The notes under the pieces: model-generated
Database searches by the model: none
Seen by the model: the letters and a program-made list of their open reading frames with translations, nothing else
Told to the model about the DNA's origin: nothing
Shown: one piece after another, positions 42,457 to 51,918 of the stretch
Numbering within the stretch: position 1 is the first letter of the stretch
Layout of the letters: every line of letters begins with the position of its first letter
DNA from: Desulfobacteraceae bacterium
GTDB taxonomy: Bacteria; Desulfobacterota; Desulfobacteria; Desulfobacterales; Desulfobacteraceae
Length of the DNA stretch: 61,784 nt
Assembly: GCA_024227235.1 (NCBI GenBank)
Contig: JAAEKY010000007.1
Span: 1-61,784, forward strand
Direction: 5' to 3'
Made by a program: the position numbers and the translations under genes

Positions 42457-43524
42457 TTATAAATCAGACGACTCAATCACCTTGAGCGCCGTTTTTTCAA
42501 GGCCGATCACCGCAAAAATCAGCATAGCAAATCGCTTATTTTGGGTAATTTTATGGAAATATCGATAATAAATCTGCTGGGCGATGGCTGCCAGACGAAA
42601 TAATCCAAAGCAATAATAAAAATCAAACGGTTGCGTTGACCGGCCCGTCCTTTTTTCGTAGAGATCCAGCATTTGCCTTCGGGTCATAGCTCCTGGAATA
42701 TTGGTGGGCATAGATCGGATGGCCTGCATATCGTCAGGATCATTTTCCTCCACCCAGTAGGCAAGAGAATTACCAAGATCCATCAATGGATCGCCATAGG
42801 TTGCCATTTCCCAGTCCAGAACCCCGATGATCTTTTCAGGATGGATGGGATCCAGTACCACGTTATCGAATTTATAATCATTATGCACAATAGTCGGATG
42901 ATCTGTATCTTTGGGCATTTTTTTTATCAGCCATGCCATGACCTCTTCACAGTCGGGTGCGTCCGGGGTCGCAGCGTTCCGATATCGATTGATCCAGCCC
43001 TGGACCTGACGCGTTACATACCCGGAGGGTTTTCCAATAAAATCAAGCCCTGCTTTTTTAACATCAATCATATGAATATCTGCCAAAAGATCTATCAGCG
43101 TATGACACAGATTATTTGCCTGGCTGTTGGAAAAGGACACCCCCTGAGGCAAATTTCTTCGAAGGATGATGCCGGAAAGTTTTTCCATGATAAAAAAAGG
43201 CGTACCAATAATAGATGTATCTTGTGTAAACGCCAGTGGTTCAGGGCAATATGCAAAAACAGGATAAAGCGCTTTGAGCACTTTATATTCCCGTCCCATG
43301 TCATGACCCGATTTAATATTCGCACCGATGGGCGGCTTTCTTAATACCAGTTTTTCCCCCCCCATATCAATCTGGTAGGTCAAGTTGGAATACCCGGACG
43401 GAAACTGGGTGATTGAAATATCGCCTTTAAGCCCTTTTATATTTTTTTGCAGAAAATCTTTGATTGCAACCGGATCAATCTCTTCCCCAGGCCTGACAGC
43501 TATGGCTGCATCTGCTTTATGCAT
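42457..43524 (-). CDS. APH-like phosphotransferase (ACAD10/11 N-domain type)
   Basis: A 355-residue aminoglycoside-phosphotransferase-fold kinase with catalytic HNDYKFDNVV and metal-binding GVLDWEMATYGDPLMDLG. Proteins of this subgroup are fused or adjacent to acyl-CoA dehydrogenases; in ACAD10/11 and in the Pseudomonas lva operon, kinases of this type phosphorylate 4-hydroxyacyl-CoAs before dehydratase-like removal of phosphate. It is 11 bases upstream of the SDR neighbour region and directly follows the ACAD11-like gene (12 bases). Confidence 0.9.
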   Translation of the reverse strand: MHKADAAIAVRPGEEIDPVAIKDFLQKNIKGLKGDISITQFPSGYSNLTYQIDMGGEKLVLRKPPIGANIKSGHDMGREYKVLKALYPVFAYCPEPLAFTQDTSIIGTPFFIMEKLSGIILRRNLPQGVSFSNSQANNLCHTLIDLLADIHMIDVKKAGLDFIGKPSGYVTRQVQGWINRYRNAATPDAPDCEEVMAWLIKKMPKDTDHPTIVHNDYKFDNVVLDPIHPEKIIGVLDWEMATYGDPLMDLGNSLAYWVEENDPDDMQAIRSMPTNIPGAMTRRQMLDLYEKRTGRSTQPFDFYYCFGLFRLAAIAQQIYYRYFHKITQNKRFAMLIFAVIGLEKTALKVIESSDL

Positions 43525-43535
43525 AATGATTTCCT

Positions 43536-44771
43536 TTAGGTGTTTACGTCTGGCTTATATGTTTTCAATATCCTTTTCGCCAACGAAGTTTTATGAACCT
43601 CATCTGCGCCGTCATAAATTCTTGCAGCCCGTTCGTGGCGAAAATAAAAAGCCAGTATTGTATCATCTGTCATACCAAGCCCGCCATGGACCTGCAAGGC
43701 ACGGTCTAAAATTTTTCCCATTGTATCGGCGACCATAAATTTGATCATAGAAATCGCATTCCTCGCATTAGGTGCACCCTCCCGATCAATCTGCCAGGCC
43801 GCATTCAACGTCAGAAGTCTGGCTGCCTCAAGCTGAGCCGCTGATTCAGAAATCCAGTTCTGGACAGTCTGACGGGTACCCAGCGTTTTTCCTGAAGGAG
43901 TGATCACTCGTTTATTGGCCCTGTTGCACATCAAATCAAGGGCCCGCCTGCAGATCCCTATCCACCGCATGCAATGTTGAATTCTGCCTGGTCCCAACCG
44001 TTCCTGCGCGACCTTAAACCCATGACCTTCAGGCCCTAAAAGATTTTTTTGGGGGACTCTGCAGGATTCAAACATCACTTCACCATGACTTGCCCAGTCA
44101 CTGCCTTCATGGCCCATGACGGGAATATTTCGGATCAGCCTGAATCCGGGTGTGTTTGTCGGTACGATGATCATACTGGCCTGAGTGTAAATTGGATTAT
44201 CCGGATTGGTGACGGCCATGGTGATGGCAAAATTTGCTCCATCAGCCCCTGTGGTATACCATTTATGACCGTTGATGACATAATCATTGCCGTCTTTGAC
44301 TGCAGTGGTTTCCATCATTACAGGGTTGGAACCGGGCATATCCACTTCAGTCATGGCAAAACAGGATCGGATATCCCCTTTTACCAGCGGGTTGAGATAC
44401 GTTTCTTTTTGCTTCCTGGACCCATGGCTGTGAAGGATCTCAACATTACCGGCATCCGGGGCCTGACACCAGAACACATAATGGCCAAGCGGGGATCTCC
44501 CCAAGGCTTCTGATACAAGACCATGTTCCAGCAAGGACAGCCCCATCCCCCCACATTCAGAAGGAAAGTTAGGTGCCCAAAGTTTCATCTCCCTTACCCT
44601 GTTTTGTTTTTCTTTAAGTATGGGTAAAAGATCTTTGAAATCATTTACTAAAAATTGTGGTTCAAGGGGAATAATTTCCTTATCCATAAATTCATTGATC
44701 GTTCCTACCAGGGTCTGAATCTTATTTGAAATAGTAAAATCCAATGGTTTCTCCTTTATTTTTTTAAACAC
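43536..44771 (-). CDS. ACAD11-like acyl-CoA dehydrogenase
   Basis: A 411-residue dehydrogenase with AMTEVDMPGSNPVMMETTA in place of the usual AMTEP-x-AGSD, and a C-terminal RIYDGADEVHKTSLAKRIL in place of EGT. These features mark the ACAD10/11-type branch. First gene of the operon, with a TetR operator 50 bases upstream. Together with the adjacent kinase it could process 4-hydroxyacyl-CoAs via a phosphorylated intermediate (inference). Confidence 0.92.
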   Translation of the reverse strand: MFKKIKEKPLDFTISNKIQTLVGTINEFMDKEIIPLEPQFLVNDFKDLLPILKEKQNRVREMKLWAPNFPSECGGMGLSLLEHGLVSEALGRSPLGHYVFWCQAPDAGNVEILHSHGSRKQKETYLNPLVKGDIRSCFAMTEVDMPGSNPVMMETTAVKDGNDYVINGHKWYTTGADGANFAITMAVTNPDNPIYTQASMIIVPTNTPGFRLIRNIPVMGHEGSDWASHGEVMFESCRVPQKNLLGPEGHGFKVAQERLGPGRIQHCMRWIGICRRALDLMCNRANKRVITPSGKTLGTRQTVQNWISESAAQLEAARLLTLNAAWQIDREGAPNARNAISMIKFMVADTMGKILDRALQVHGGLGMTDDTILAFYFRHERAARIYDGADEVHKTSLAKRILKTYKPDVNT

Positions 44772-44820
44772 TCATATGCCGGACATCATATAAGTCAAAA
44801 AAACCAAAGTCAATAAAAAT

Positions 44821-44836
44821 ACGAACGAACGTTCAT
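44821..44836. promoter_or_regulatory. TetR operator 1
   Basis: ACGAACGAACGTTCAT contains the palindrome GAACGTTC and sits between the regulator gene and the first operon gene. It differs by one base from the second copy at 45651. Confidence 0.75.
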
Positions 44837-44863
44837 TATTTTTTTAGTAAAAAATTCTTTGTA

Positions 44864-45589
44864 TCAAGATGTCTGTAAAAGAACCAGGGGTTCCACCAAG
44901 GAAATCAAGTGATCGGTAAATTGATCTACGGTTACTTTCATTTTTCGATATTTCCATCGTTTTAAATACCAGTCCTGCTGCATCGATTTTATTAAGCTGG
45001 CTGTCAAATTGTGATGTCCTGATTTGAAAATTTTTTTCTTTTCTCCAAGTACAAGAATTTCATACAGGGTATTCTGTGTATATTCCTCCATAGACTTAAC
45101 AATCTCAATCTCAGCCGGTTTAAGCTGACGGACTTCCATGAAGGTAAAATAAAACCACGGCCGATACAGCTCAGACAAAAAAACATGGGTTTTTATGACT
45201 GCTTTTAGTTTTTCCAGGTAGTCTTCTTGATCTCTGATCGCTGGATCAAGCTTTTTTTTAATTAAGGACCATCCCTGCTTTTGTATAATCCCTAAAAGTT
45301 TTTCTTTCCCAGGGAAATAGGCATAAAGCGCGCCGAGGCTCATACCGGTTTTCTGGCTTAGATCTCTCATACTCATGGCCTGAAATCCTTTTTTATAGGA
45401 AATGCTGAAAACCGCACTAAAAATCTTCTCCAGATTGTTCACAGCAGTCTTTTCTTTTTTGATCTGCATGGCATCCTTATTTTCTAAGAACACCTCTCTG
45501 GCAATTTCCTGATTTGACGCGCCATATTTTTTTTTAAATTCTTTATAATTCATTAATTCTTTCTTCACCTTTTCCTTAATGTCAGGCAT
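44864..45589 (-). CDS. TetR-family repressor of the acyl-CoA operon
   Basis: A 241-residue TetR regulator with an N-terminal extension of about 45 Lys/Glu-rich residues. The helix-turn-helix is at about 60-85 (MSMRDLSQKTGMSLGALYAYFPGKEKLL); the rest is the helical ligand domain. Two near-identical palindromes flank the gene, one before the operon and one before the regulator itself, so it probably represses both until an acyl-CoA ligand binds. Confidence 0.92.
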   Translation of the reverse strand: MPDIKEKVKKELMNYKEFKKKYGASNQEIAREVFLENKDAMQIKKEKTAVNNLEKIFSAVFSISYKKGFQAMSMRDLSQKTGMSLGALYAYFPGKEKLLGIIQKQGWSLIKKKLDPAIRDQEDYLEKLKAVIKTHVFLSELYRPWFYFTFMEVRQLKPAEIEIVKSMEEYTQNTLYEILVLGEKKKIFKSGHHNLTASLIKSMQQDWYLKRWKYRKMKVTVDQFTDHLISLVEPLVLLQTS

Positions 45590-45650
45590 CCGACTATTTT
45601 AACAAGCATGTATCGACACCATACCATGGTTAAAATTCAGAATCAACAAA

Positions 45651-45666
45651 ACGAACAAACGTTCAT
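45651..45666. promoter_or_regulatory. TetR operator 2
   Basis: ACGAACAAACGTTCAT, one mismatch from operator 1, about 60 bases upstream of the TetR ATG and overlapping the end of the patatin gene. It should allow autoregulation. Confidence 0.75.
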
Positions 45667-46733
45667 ATTTGTCTAATCTTGGTTTTGATTTTGCCTGTTT
45701 CAACCGCTTCTAAAAACTCTTCTCCAAGGCAATGGCTCAACCCCGCTACTTTTTTCCAGAATCGAATCCTTTCTTTATCGTTGCCTTTCATTCTCTGAAA
45801 ATCCTTACGATCCGGGATTCTGTTATATGGAAGTTTGGATATGAAGCCAGGGGAAGGCGCAAGAATAAGGGTATTGTCTAAAACCTTTCCGGCTGCACGG
45901 CGTTTAGACCATTTTTTGTCAAACCATCCTGGTATCAAATATGGGTAAAAATGAGGGTAAAGCATCATCTTGCTTTCTTCTTCAATAAAAGGGAAAACAG
46001 GATGGTAATCAAGCACCCCGCCATCTCGATATATCCCTTTGGGGGCAGATGGAATATCTTTTATTCCATCCATGACCAAAGGGATGGACCCACTTGCAAG
46101 AAGTGCCTGTTTAATGTTGGCTTGATTAAGTGGAACCCTGGATAATACAAAATCATTCATATTCAAAATATCTGTCCGGTTTCTAGAATCTTGAAACAGT
46201 GTCCGTTCAAAAAAGGGCCGCTGCAGATGCCTGTTTTTAAAATTCATTATAAATGAAAGCAACACCCCCAGGGATAATAGAAATGGATTTTCACTTGCCA
46301 TTAATCCTTTACATCTTACGGCAGAAAAACTTAATCGCAAATAAGGATGGGATAAAATCTGTTGAATATTCCTTTGGGGAAGAAATCGTTTGATAATTCT
46401 TTCTGACTCCAAAGATATCTTTTGGGGCGTAATCTTCCCTTTATAAACTTGGTGAATATATGCATCAGCAAGCCTATCAAAGGCCTCAGCACAATTTTCT
46501 TGTGCTGCCGCTGCAAACTTCCATGCACCAATGGATGTACCAAATACATACAACGGCTTTTTACGATCTTTGAACCATTGTGAATAAATTGCCTTGTCAA
46601 GCCCATATAACACAAGCCACTTTGCAGCACCAGACGCCCCAATAACAGCCTTAACATCATCTTGCGACAGTCCTTTTTCTTTTACATGTTTAACCGTTTT
46701 TTCGCCACCAAGAAACAACAAATTATCTGTCAT
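45663..46733 (-). CDS. Patatin-like phospholipase
   Basis: A 356-residue protein with the patatin catalytic dyad: Ser in FGTSIGAW (GxSxG) and Asp in YRDGGVLDYHP (DG-G/A). The expected N-terminal GxGxxG oxyanion motif is degenerate (VIGASGAAKWLVLYG). It should hydrolyse acyl chains of lipids, and could supply fatty acids to the neighbouring degradation operon. No signal peptide; cytoplasmic or membrane-associated. It shares the TetR operator region at its 3' end, so co-regulation is possible but unproven. Confidence 0.85.
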   Translation of the reverse strand: MTDNLLFLGGEKTVKHVKEKGLSQDDVKAVIGASGAAKWLVLYGLDKAIYSQWFKDRKKPLYVFGTSIGAWKFAAAAQENCAEAFDRLADAYIHQVYKGKITPQKISLESERIIKRFLPQRNIQQILSHPYLRLSFSAVRCKGLMASENPFLLSLGVLLSFIMNFKNRHLQRPFFERTLFQDSRNRTDILNMNDFVLSRVPLNQANIKQALLASGSIPLVMDGIKDIPSAPKGIYRDGGVLDYHPVFPFIEEESKMMLYPHFYPYLIPGWFDKKWSKRRAAGKVLDNTLILAPSPGFISKLPYNRIPDRKDFQRMKGNDKERIRFWKKVAGLSHCLGEEFLEAVETGKIKTKIRQI

Positions 46734-46782
46734 GATTTATCCTGACCATGGCAACACGATCCTTTTTTTTGGTATGAATTTT

Positions 46783-47223
46783 TTAATTTATAGTCTTTTT
46801 CAAGCAGTTTTTACAAATACCGTCTAAGCGCAGTTCCAATTTATCAATTCTGCCTGGGAACGTTTTCTTAAAATTACTCATTTCAACGGCCATTGCTCCA
46901 GGGTTAAGGCAGTCCATCTGACCGCAGGATTTACAATAAAAATGAGGGTGAGCCTGGTGATGTTCATTCGGCCCCAATCCATAATAGGCGGCTCTTCCAC
47001 CCGTACTGATCCGGTCGACAATTTTTTTATCCACCAACAGATCGAGAATGCGATAAACAGTTACCCGATTAATGGATTGGTTTCTATCAAGCGTGTCATG
47101 AATATCTGAAGCTGACAACGGGAATGTATTATTACCAATAACTTCCAAAACTCTCAACCGTTTTTCAGTGGGCTCAAGATGGACAGACTTTAGCAGCTCT
47201 TTGTAGTTACATTGCTCACACAT
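46783..47223 (-). CDS. zur: Zur-type Fur-family regulator
   Basis: A 146-residue Fur-family repressor: winged helix (LSASDIHDTLDRNQSINRVTVYRILDLL), metal site with HHQAHPHF and two CxxC pairs (CKSC, CKNC) for structural zinc. It closes the znu operon, 12 bases after znuB, so the repressor is co-transcribed with the transporter it controls. Zn is the likely effector by context. Confidence 0.92.
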   Translation of the reverse strand: MCEQCNYKELLKSVHLEPTEKRLRVLEVIGNNTFPLSASDIHDTLDRNQSINRVTVYRILDLLVDKKIVDRISTGGRAAYYGLGPNEHHQAHPHFYCKSCGQMDCLNPGAMAVEMSNFKKTFPGRIDKLELRLDGICKNCLKKTIN

Positions 47224-47235
47224 ATTCTTATAACC

Positions 47236-48087
47236 CTATTTTTGTTTATTATTATCAACGATTACCAAGCGTCTTTTATTCAAAGAATACGCTCTTATCT
47301 GATCCACTGATAAGATGATTAGAAACACACATCCGGCAACCAAAATAATAGATGCGCCTGATGTCAGGTCAAACATGTATGACAGCCACAGGCCGGACAA
47401 AGTGAACACTGCACCTAAAAAACTTGATCCGATCATCATCTGTGCCAGAGATTTAGCATATTTTTCAACAATAAATGGCGGGATGGTTAAAAGGGCGATG
47501 ACCATAATCAGTCCAACCACCTGGATGACCATGACAATGGTAAGCCCCAGCATACCAATCAGAATGAAATAAAGCTGTTTTACACGAACCCCCCGAATTT
47601 GAGCAAATTCCTCATCATAGGAGACAGCCAATAAATCCTTATAGAAAATGCTCACCAGAATTGTAATCAGAATACCGATTACCAGCATGATTAAAAGATC
47701 TGACTTTGGCACGGTAAGAATACTTCCAAATAAATAACTCATCAGATCCACATTATACCCAGGGGTCAAATCAATCAGAATAATTCCCAAGGCCATTCCC
47801 AAGGCCCAGATCACACCGATAATGGTATCTGCCCTGTGTTTGGCTTTTAAAGTGACGCCTGCCATCAGCAGGGAAGCGACCAATGAAAATCCCAGTGTAC
47901 TGATCATCACCGGCCATTTAAAGTAAAATGCCAGACCGATACCGCCGTAGGCTGCATGGGCAATCCCACCGGAAAGAAAAACAATACGGTTCACCACTAC
48001 CAATGTCCCCATGATTCCACAAATCACACTGGCCAGGAGGCCCGCTGAAATAGCGTTTCTCATAAATTCAAATTCAAAAATTTCCAT
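47236..48087 (-). CDS. znuB: Zinc ABC transporter permease
   Basis: A 283-residue ABC-3 family permease with about eight or nine membrane helices. The family signature GGIAHAAYGGIGLAFYF is at residues about 38-54. It overlaps znuC by 14 bases. Confidence 0.94.
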   Translation of the reverse strand: MEIFEFEFMRNAISAGLLASVICGIMGTLVVVNRIVFLSGGIAHAAYGGIGLAFYFKWPVMISTLGFSLVASLLMAGVTLKAKHRADTIIGVIWALGMALGIILIDLTPGYNVDLMSYLFGSILTVPKSDLLIMLVIGILITILVSIFYKDLLAVSYDEEFAQIRGVRVKQLYFILIGMLGLTIVMVIQVVGLIMVIALLTIPPFIVEKYAKSLAQMMIGSSFLGAVFTLSGLWLSYMFDLTSGASIILVAGCVFLIILSVDQIRAYSLNKRRLVIVDNNKQK

Positions 48088-48868
48088 TGGTTTTCTCTCC
48101 CGAACCCTTCAAGGTTTTTTTGGGCAGCCCATGGGCCAGCACTTGAACCCGGCAAATATCTTCTACAGAACAAGAGTACATCGTCTCAAGCATATCCCCT
48201 GTGATTTCTTCATGTGGATGATAATGAAGGCCTTTATTTACACAGGCAACGGATTTGACATAATTAGAAACCACAAACAGGTCATGGCTGACCACAAGGA
48301 TAGCCACTTTTTTATTTAGCTGTTTTAATAACCTGAAAAACTCTGCCTGCCCTTTGGTATCTATGCTGGCAGTGGGTTCATCTAACAGCAGCAATTGCGG
48401 TTGAGTCATCAACGCCCTTGCAATAAAAACACGCTGCCGCTGTCCGCCGGACAATTCCCCAATTTTTTTATAGGCATGGGGCTCCATGTCAAGACGGCCA
48501 AGAATTTTTATGGCTTCATCCCGGTCCTTACCCGCGTTTTTCTTCCATCGATTTCCAACCCTAAGCTTTCCCATTAAAACCACATCCATGGCTGTAATGG
48601 GGAAATTATTATTAATGTGAACATTCTGTGGCACATAGCCAATGGCAGAGGAGGCCTTCCTGGGAAGTCCACCCATCACATCTATTGTTCCCCCGTCCGG
48701 GCTCATGAGGCCTAATATCAACTTTAGCAAGGTCGTTTTCCCACCGCCATTGGGACCGATCACAGCCATAAAATCATCCTTCCGTATGGTAAGATTCACT
48801 TGCTCAAGCACCGGCTGCCCATTATATGAAAAGTCAACATTTTTGAGTTCAACAATGGATTTATTCAA
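48074..48868 (-). CDS. znuC: Zinc ABC transporter ATPase
   Basis: A 264-residue ABC ATPase with Walker A GPNGGGKTT, signature LSGGQRQRV, Walker B LLLLDEPTAS and switch His in VSHD. The order znuA-znuC-znuB and the tight 8-base gap to znuA identify it as the zinc uptake ATPase. Confidence 0.95.
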   Translation of the reverse strand: MNKSIVELKNVDFSYNGQPVLEQVNLTIRKDDFMAVIGPNGGGKTTLLKLILGLMSPDGGTIDVMGGLPRKASSAIGYVPQNVHINNNFPITAMDVVLMGKLRVGNRWKKNAGKDRDEAIKILGRLDMEPHAYKKIGELSGGQRQRVFIARALMTQPQLLLLDEPTASIDTKGQAEFFRLLKQLNKKVAILVVSHDLFVVSNYVKSVACVNKGLHYHPHEEITGDMLETMYSCSVEDICRVQVLAHGLPKKTLKGSGEKTNGNF

Positions 48869-48876
48869 TATTTCGA

Positions 48877-49764
48877 CTATTTTAATGCCTCCTTAAACGT
48901 TTGTGCTACCTGCTGCATATTGGCCATCCAATTTGCTGCCAAAGGATCGGCAAATACAATCTGGCCCTTGATCTCCCTTGCAATGAGCCTGGCGCTTTTA
49001 GTGGAAAATTGTGGCTGAACAAATATCACATTTATCTTGTTTTTCCGCGCGTGTTTGATCAATTCTTTTAACTGGGCAGGTTTCGGATTCTTGCCCTCGA
49101 TTTCTATGGGAACCTGTCTGAGCCCGTAAGATTTAGCAAAATATCCCCATGAGGGATGAAACACCATAAACCGTAATTGTTTTTTCTCTCTAAAAATTGA
49201 GTGAAGTTCATTGTCCAAATCAGCTATACGGGCCATAAAAGCCTTAAAATTCGCCTCATAAACCGCCTGATGTGAAGGATCTGCTTTTTGCAATGCATTT
49301 AAAATAGTCTCTATTTGAACCCTTACCAATTTTGGTGAAAGCCAGACATGGGGATCAAGAGATTGACCATCTATGCCTTCATGGCCTTCATCCTTTTCAT
49401 CATGGTGATAATGGGCTGCTATTGGAATCTTTTTTATGCCGTAATCCGTATGAATTACTTCCATTTTTGGATTAGCCTTCACAATTTTTTTAAGCCATGT
49501 ATTTTCAAAAGGAACCCCGATTGAAAAATATAATTTTGCCTTTGTCAGGGCAGCCATCTGGCTGGGCCGTGGTTCATAGATTGCCGGACTGGCTCCGGGT
49601 TGTACCATAACTTGAACATCAACCCGGTCTTTGCCAATCTGCTGCACAAAATATTTTTGGGGGACAATACTGACAAAGACGGGGAATTTTTCCAGTGCAA
49701 AACCAGATTTCGAAATAAATATAGCAACCATAATCACACATGCTTTGATAAAATATTTATTCAT
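48877..49764 (-). CDS. znuA: Zinc-binding periplasmic protein
   Basis: A 295-residue cluster A-I solute-binding protein with a Sec signal (residues 1-23), a His/Asp/Glu-rich loop (HYHHDEKDEGHEG, about residues 118-130) and metal ligands in DPHVWLSP and VFHPSWGYF. It captures Zn2+ in the periplasm for ZnuBC. Confidence 0.94.
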   Translation of the reverse strand: MNKYFIKACVIMVAIFISKSGFALEKFPVFVSIVPQKYFVQQIGKDRVDVQVMVQPGASPAIYEPRPSQMAALTKAKLYFSIGVPFENTWLKKIVKANPKMEVIHTDYGIKKIPIAAHYHHDEKDEGHEGIDGQSLDPHVWLSPKLVRVQIETILNALQKADPSHQAVYEANFKAFMARIADLDNELHSIFREKKQLRFMVFHPSWGYFAKSYGLRQVPIEIEGKNPKPAQLKELIKHARKNKINVIFVQPQFSTKSARLIAREIKGQIVFADPLAANWMANMQQVAQTFKEALK

Positions 49765-49871
49765 CTATTTTCCTCTTTTGTGTCTACATTAACAGCGCCG
49801 TGAAACACAAATCATCTCTTCTGTTCTCAACGGGATACAGGAAATAATTATTCACATTTTAAACCAGCAAA

Positions 49872-49886
49872 GCAACTTTATTGCAT
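49872..49886. promoter_or_regulatory. Candidate Zur box 1
   Basis: GCAACTTTATTGCAT, nearly identical to the second copy at 50011, lies about 108 bases upstream of znuA. The two share GCAACT-N-TATTGCAT. Confidence 0.6.
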
Positions 49887-50010
49887 TGCCGCTTTTTTAG
49901 CAAGTCCTATCACCAACTCGAAATCGATTTCATAATATTCAGGCTAATTTAAGATAGTATACGGCTTTACAGATATCCAAAATTTATAAAAAATTATTTT
50001 TTTTACTCAA

Positions 50011-50025
50011 TGCAACTGTATTGCA
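50011..50025. promoter_or_regulatory. Candidate Zur box 2
   Basis: TGCAACTGTATTGCA, a palindrome (TGCAA-N5-TTGCA), about 245 bases upstream of znuA. With box 1 it makes a good Zur operator candidate pair. Confidence 0.6.
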
Positions 50026-50253
50026 TTTATCAACATATCAAATCTACAACCATTGCCATTAAATATTACCCTTTGACATGAATGATAGCATTTGAATCTT
50101 TTAGTATTGAAAGTATTTAAGCTAATGGAAGCAAGGTTATAACTCTACTCAATTAATTTAATTTCCAATAATCTTGAGTATAAGGATATAATTCTGATTC
50201 TATTATATGCATTATTAATGCTGAAGTTTGAGAGGATAGGAAACTCAAGACTT

Positions 50254-50297
50254 ATGTAAATATCATTGAGTTTAAGTTTTAATTATTCAACTTCATT
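50254..50297. repeat. Repeat B, copy 1
   Basis: Starts ATGTAAATATCATTGAGTTT, identical for 20 bases to 51602 onward, then about 85% over the remainder. The two copies are direct repeats flanking the HD-GYP gene. Confidence 0.65.
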
Positions 50298-50467
50298 GTA
50301 ATTCAGTCATCATTGAGTTTTATTAAAGGTAAAATTGTATTGATTGACAAAGGCATCTTCACTTTAGTACCAATCTTTTTAAAATTAATGTGATTTTGGC
50401 TTGGGCTATATCCTAATACACAATATAATTACTATTTTCACCCAGGTGAATTAAAAGGTCTTCTGCA

Positions 50468-51382
50468 ATGACAGATTATATTCTCTTAAAGAAGTCTCAA
50501 ATACCTTTATTCAAAAACATACCGTTTTTCTATAAGACCCAAAACAGTGAGTATGCCCTTTATAAAAAAAAAGGGGACTATTTGGATGATAGCCGCTTAA
50601 GTTCTATTAATTATCCAGATTTGTACATCCTTGATACAGATAGGGAAAAGGCAATGGTTGAACTCACAAAAGCTTTAAATAAAGACCTTGAAAAAAAAGT
50701 ATCCGAAGGGAGGTTAAAAGCAGTTCGCGAAGCATTAGCATCTATAGTAAATGAGGCCTTGACACCTGGACAAGAAAAAAACATAAATTCTCTCCCAGAA
50801 ACAATTGAAATCCTTATTGGGAGATACGGTAAAGACCACACTGCAATGGGACTACTAACTAAACTCGGCTCTAATTCATCAGTGCTGGTAGAGCATACGG
50901 TTAATGTAACAGCTTTGACCCTGCAGTTTTGTTTTTTTCATAAACTTTCCGATGCCGATACCCAACAGCTATCAATGGCTGCACTTCTTCACGATATTGG
51001 TTGCACAAAAATTATAACAAAACTCATTGAAACACCTAACCGACTTACGGACAAACAATATAAAACCTACATCACTCACCCAGAACTGGGCCATGAAATA
51101 ATAACCGAAAATACTAATTTTGATATAGCCATTCCCATAGTTGCTTTGGAACATCATGAACGCCTTGATGGTAGTGGCTATCCAAAAGGATTAAATCGGA
51201 TATCATCATACAGTCAGCTTATTGGTCTTATAGACAGCTATGAATCGCTCACCTATCGGAGCAAACTTTTCAGGAAGAAAAAGAAACCATATGATTCATT
51301 AAATGTTATCAAAGATGAAACCTATAAGAAAAAATTTGCAAAAGGTATATTTAAACGATTCACCGCTTGTTTGACTAAATAA
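50468..51382 (+). CDS. HD-GYP domain protein
   Basis: A 304-residue protein. The first 120 residues are not recognised. Residues about 130-280 are an HD-GYP domain: HD pair in AALLHDIG and the GYP motif in EHHERLDGSGYPKGL, with the His and Asp ligands of a dinuclear metal site. HD-GYP proteins hydrolyse cyclic di-GMP. There is no receiver or membrane segment, so the sensing input is unclear. Confidence 0.9.
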   Translation: MTDYILLKKSQIPLFKNIPFFYKTQNSEYALYKKKGDYLDDSRLSSINYPDLYILDTDREKAMVELTKALNKDLEKKVSEGRLKAVREALASIVNEALTPGQEKNINSLPETIEILIGRYGKDHTAMGLLTKLGSNSSVLVEHTVNVTALTLQFCFFHKLSDADTQQLSMAALLHDIGCTKIITKLIETPNRLTDKQYKTYITHPELGHEIITENTNFDIAIPIVALEHHERLDGSGYPKGLNRISSYSQLIGLIDSYESLTYRSKLFRKKKKPYDSLNVIKDETYKKKFAKGIFKRFTACLTK

Positions 51383-51447
51383 ATATATTTTGTATTATGC
51401 TCCTCTATAAACGATAGAATCAACTTTCCATTTTATTAATTAATGGC

Positions 51448-51498
51448 AGATCAATTGATCGCCCATTTCTAAATATTCAAACTTAATGATAATTGTCC
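51448..51498. repeat. Repeat C, copy 1
   Basis: AGATCAATTGATCGCCCATTT and following bases match 52862-52914 (about 75-80%). A further weaker match follows: GTCACGAATAGTTGT near 51533 against GTCAACAATAGTTGT near 52947. Confidence 0.55.
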
Positions 51499-51601
51499 AA
51501 ATCAACAAAAAAAAATAAAAAACCTTTAAAGTCACGAATAGTTGTTCGAATCAAAACTCTCAAACTTTTCAAATAATGCAGTCTCTTCGAGGTTAAGGAT
51601 A

Positions 51602-51645
51602 ATGTAAATATCATTGAGTTTGAAGTTTTGATTATTCAATTCATT
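51602..51645. repeat. Repeat B, copy 2
   Basis: Direct repeat of 50254-50297. Confidence 0.65.
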
Positions 51646-51918
51646 TTTTTTATTCAAGAAATATCATGACAGCAGATATTTTGAAGATAGTTATCCCGTA
51701 TAGAATTTTCGTTTAGGATAATAATTATTCATCTCTGAAAATTATCTTTAAAAGAAGAAAGAAATATGGCAAATTAGTAGTGATAAAAAAAATCAAAGAG
51801 CATTACCCGCATCACGATAGAACAACCTGTTTGATGAGATATTCGGGCAATGGTATTCTCTGACACAACTATTTTTTCAATTAAGTGACAATATTTATTC
51901 TGTCAAAAGGGTTGATCT

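Larger units (their letters stand above)
49765..50467. other. AT-rich gap between znuA and the HD-GYP gene
   Basis: About 700 bases with no gene. It holds the two Zur box candidates near the znuA end and, at 50254-50297, a 44-base repeat also found at 51602-51645 on the other side of the HD-GYP gene. Confidence 0.6.
51383..51918. other. AT-rich gap with repeats
   Basis: No gene visible. It contains repeat C copy 1 (51448-51498) and repeat B copy 2 (51602-51645). Confidence 0.55.
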
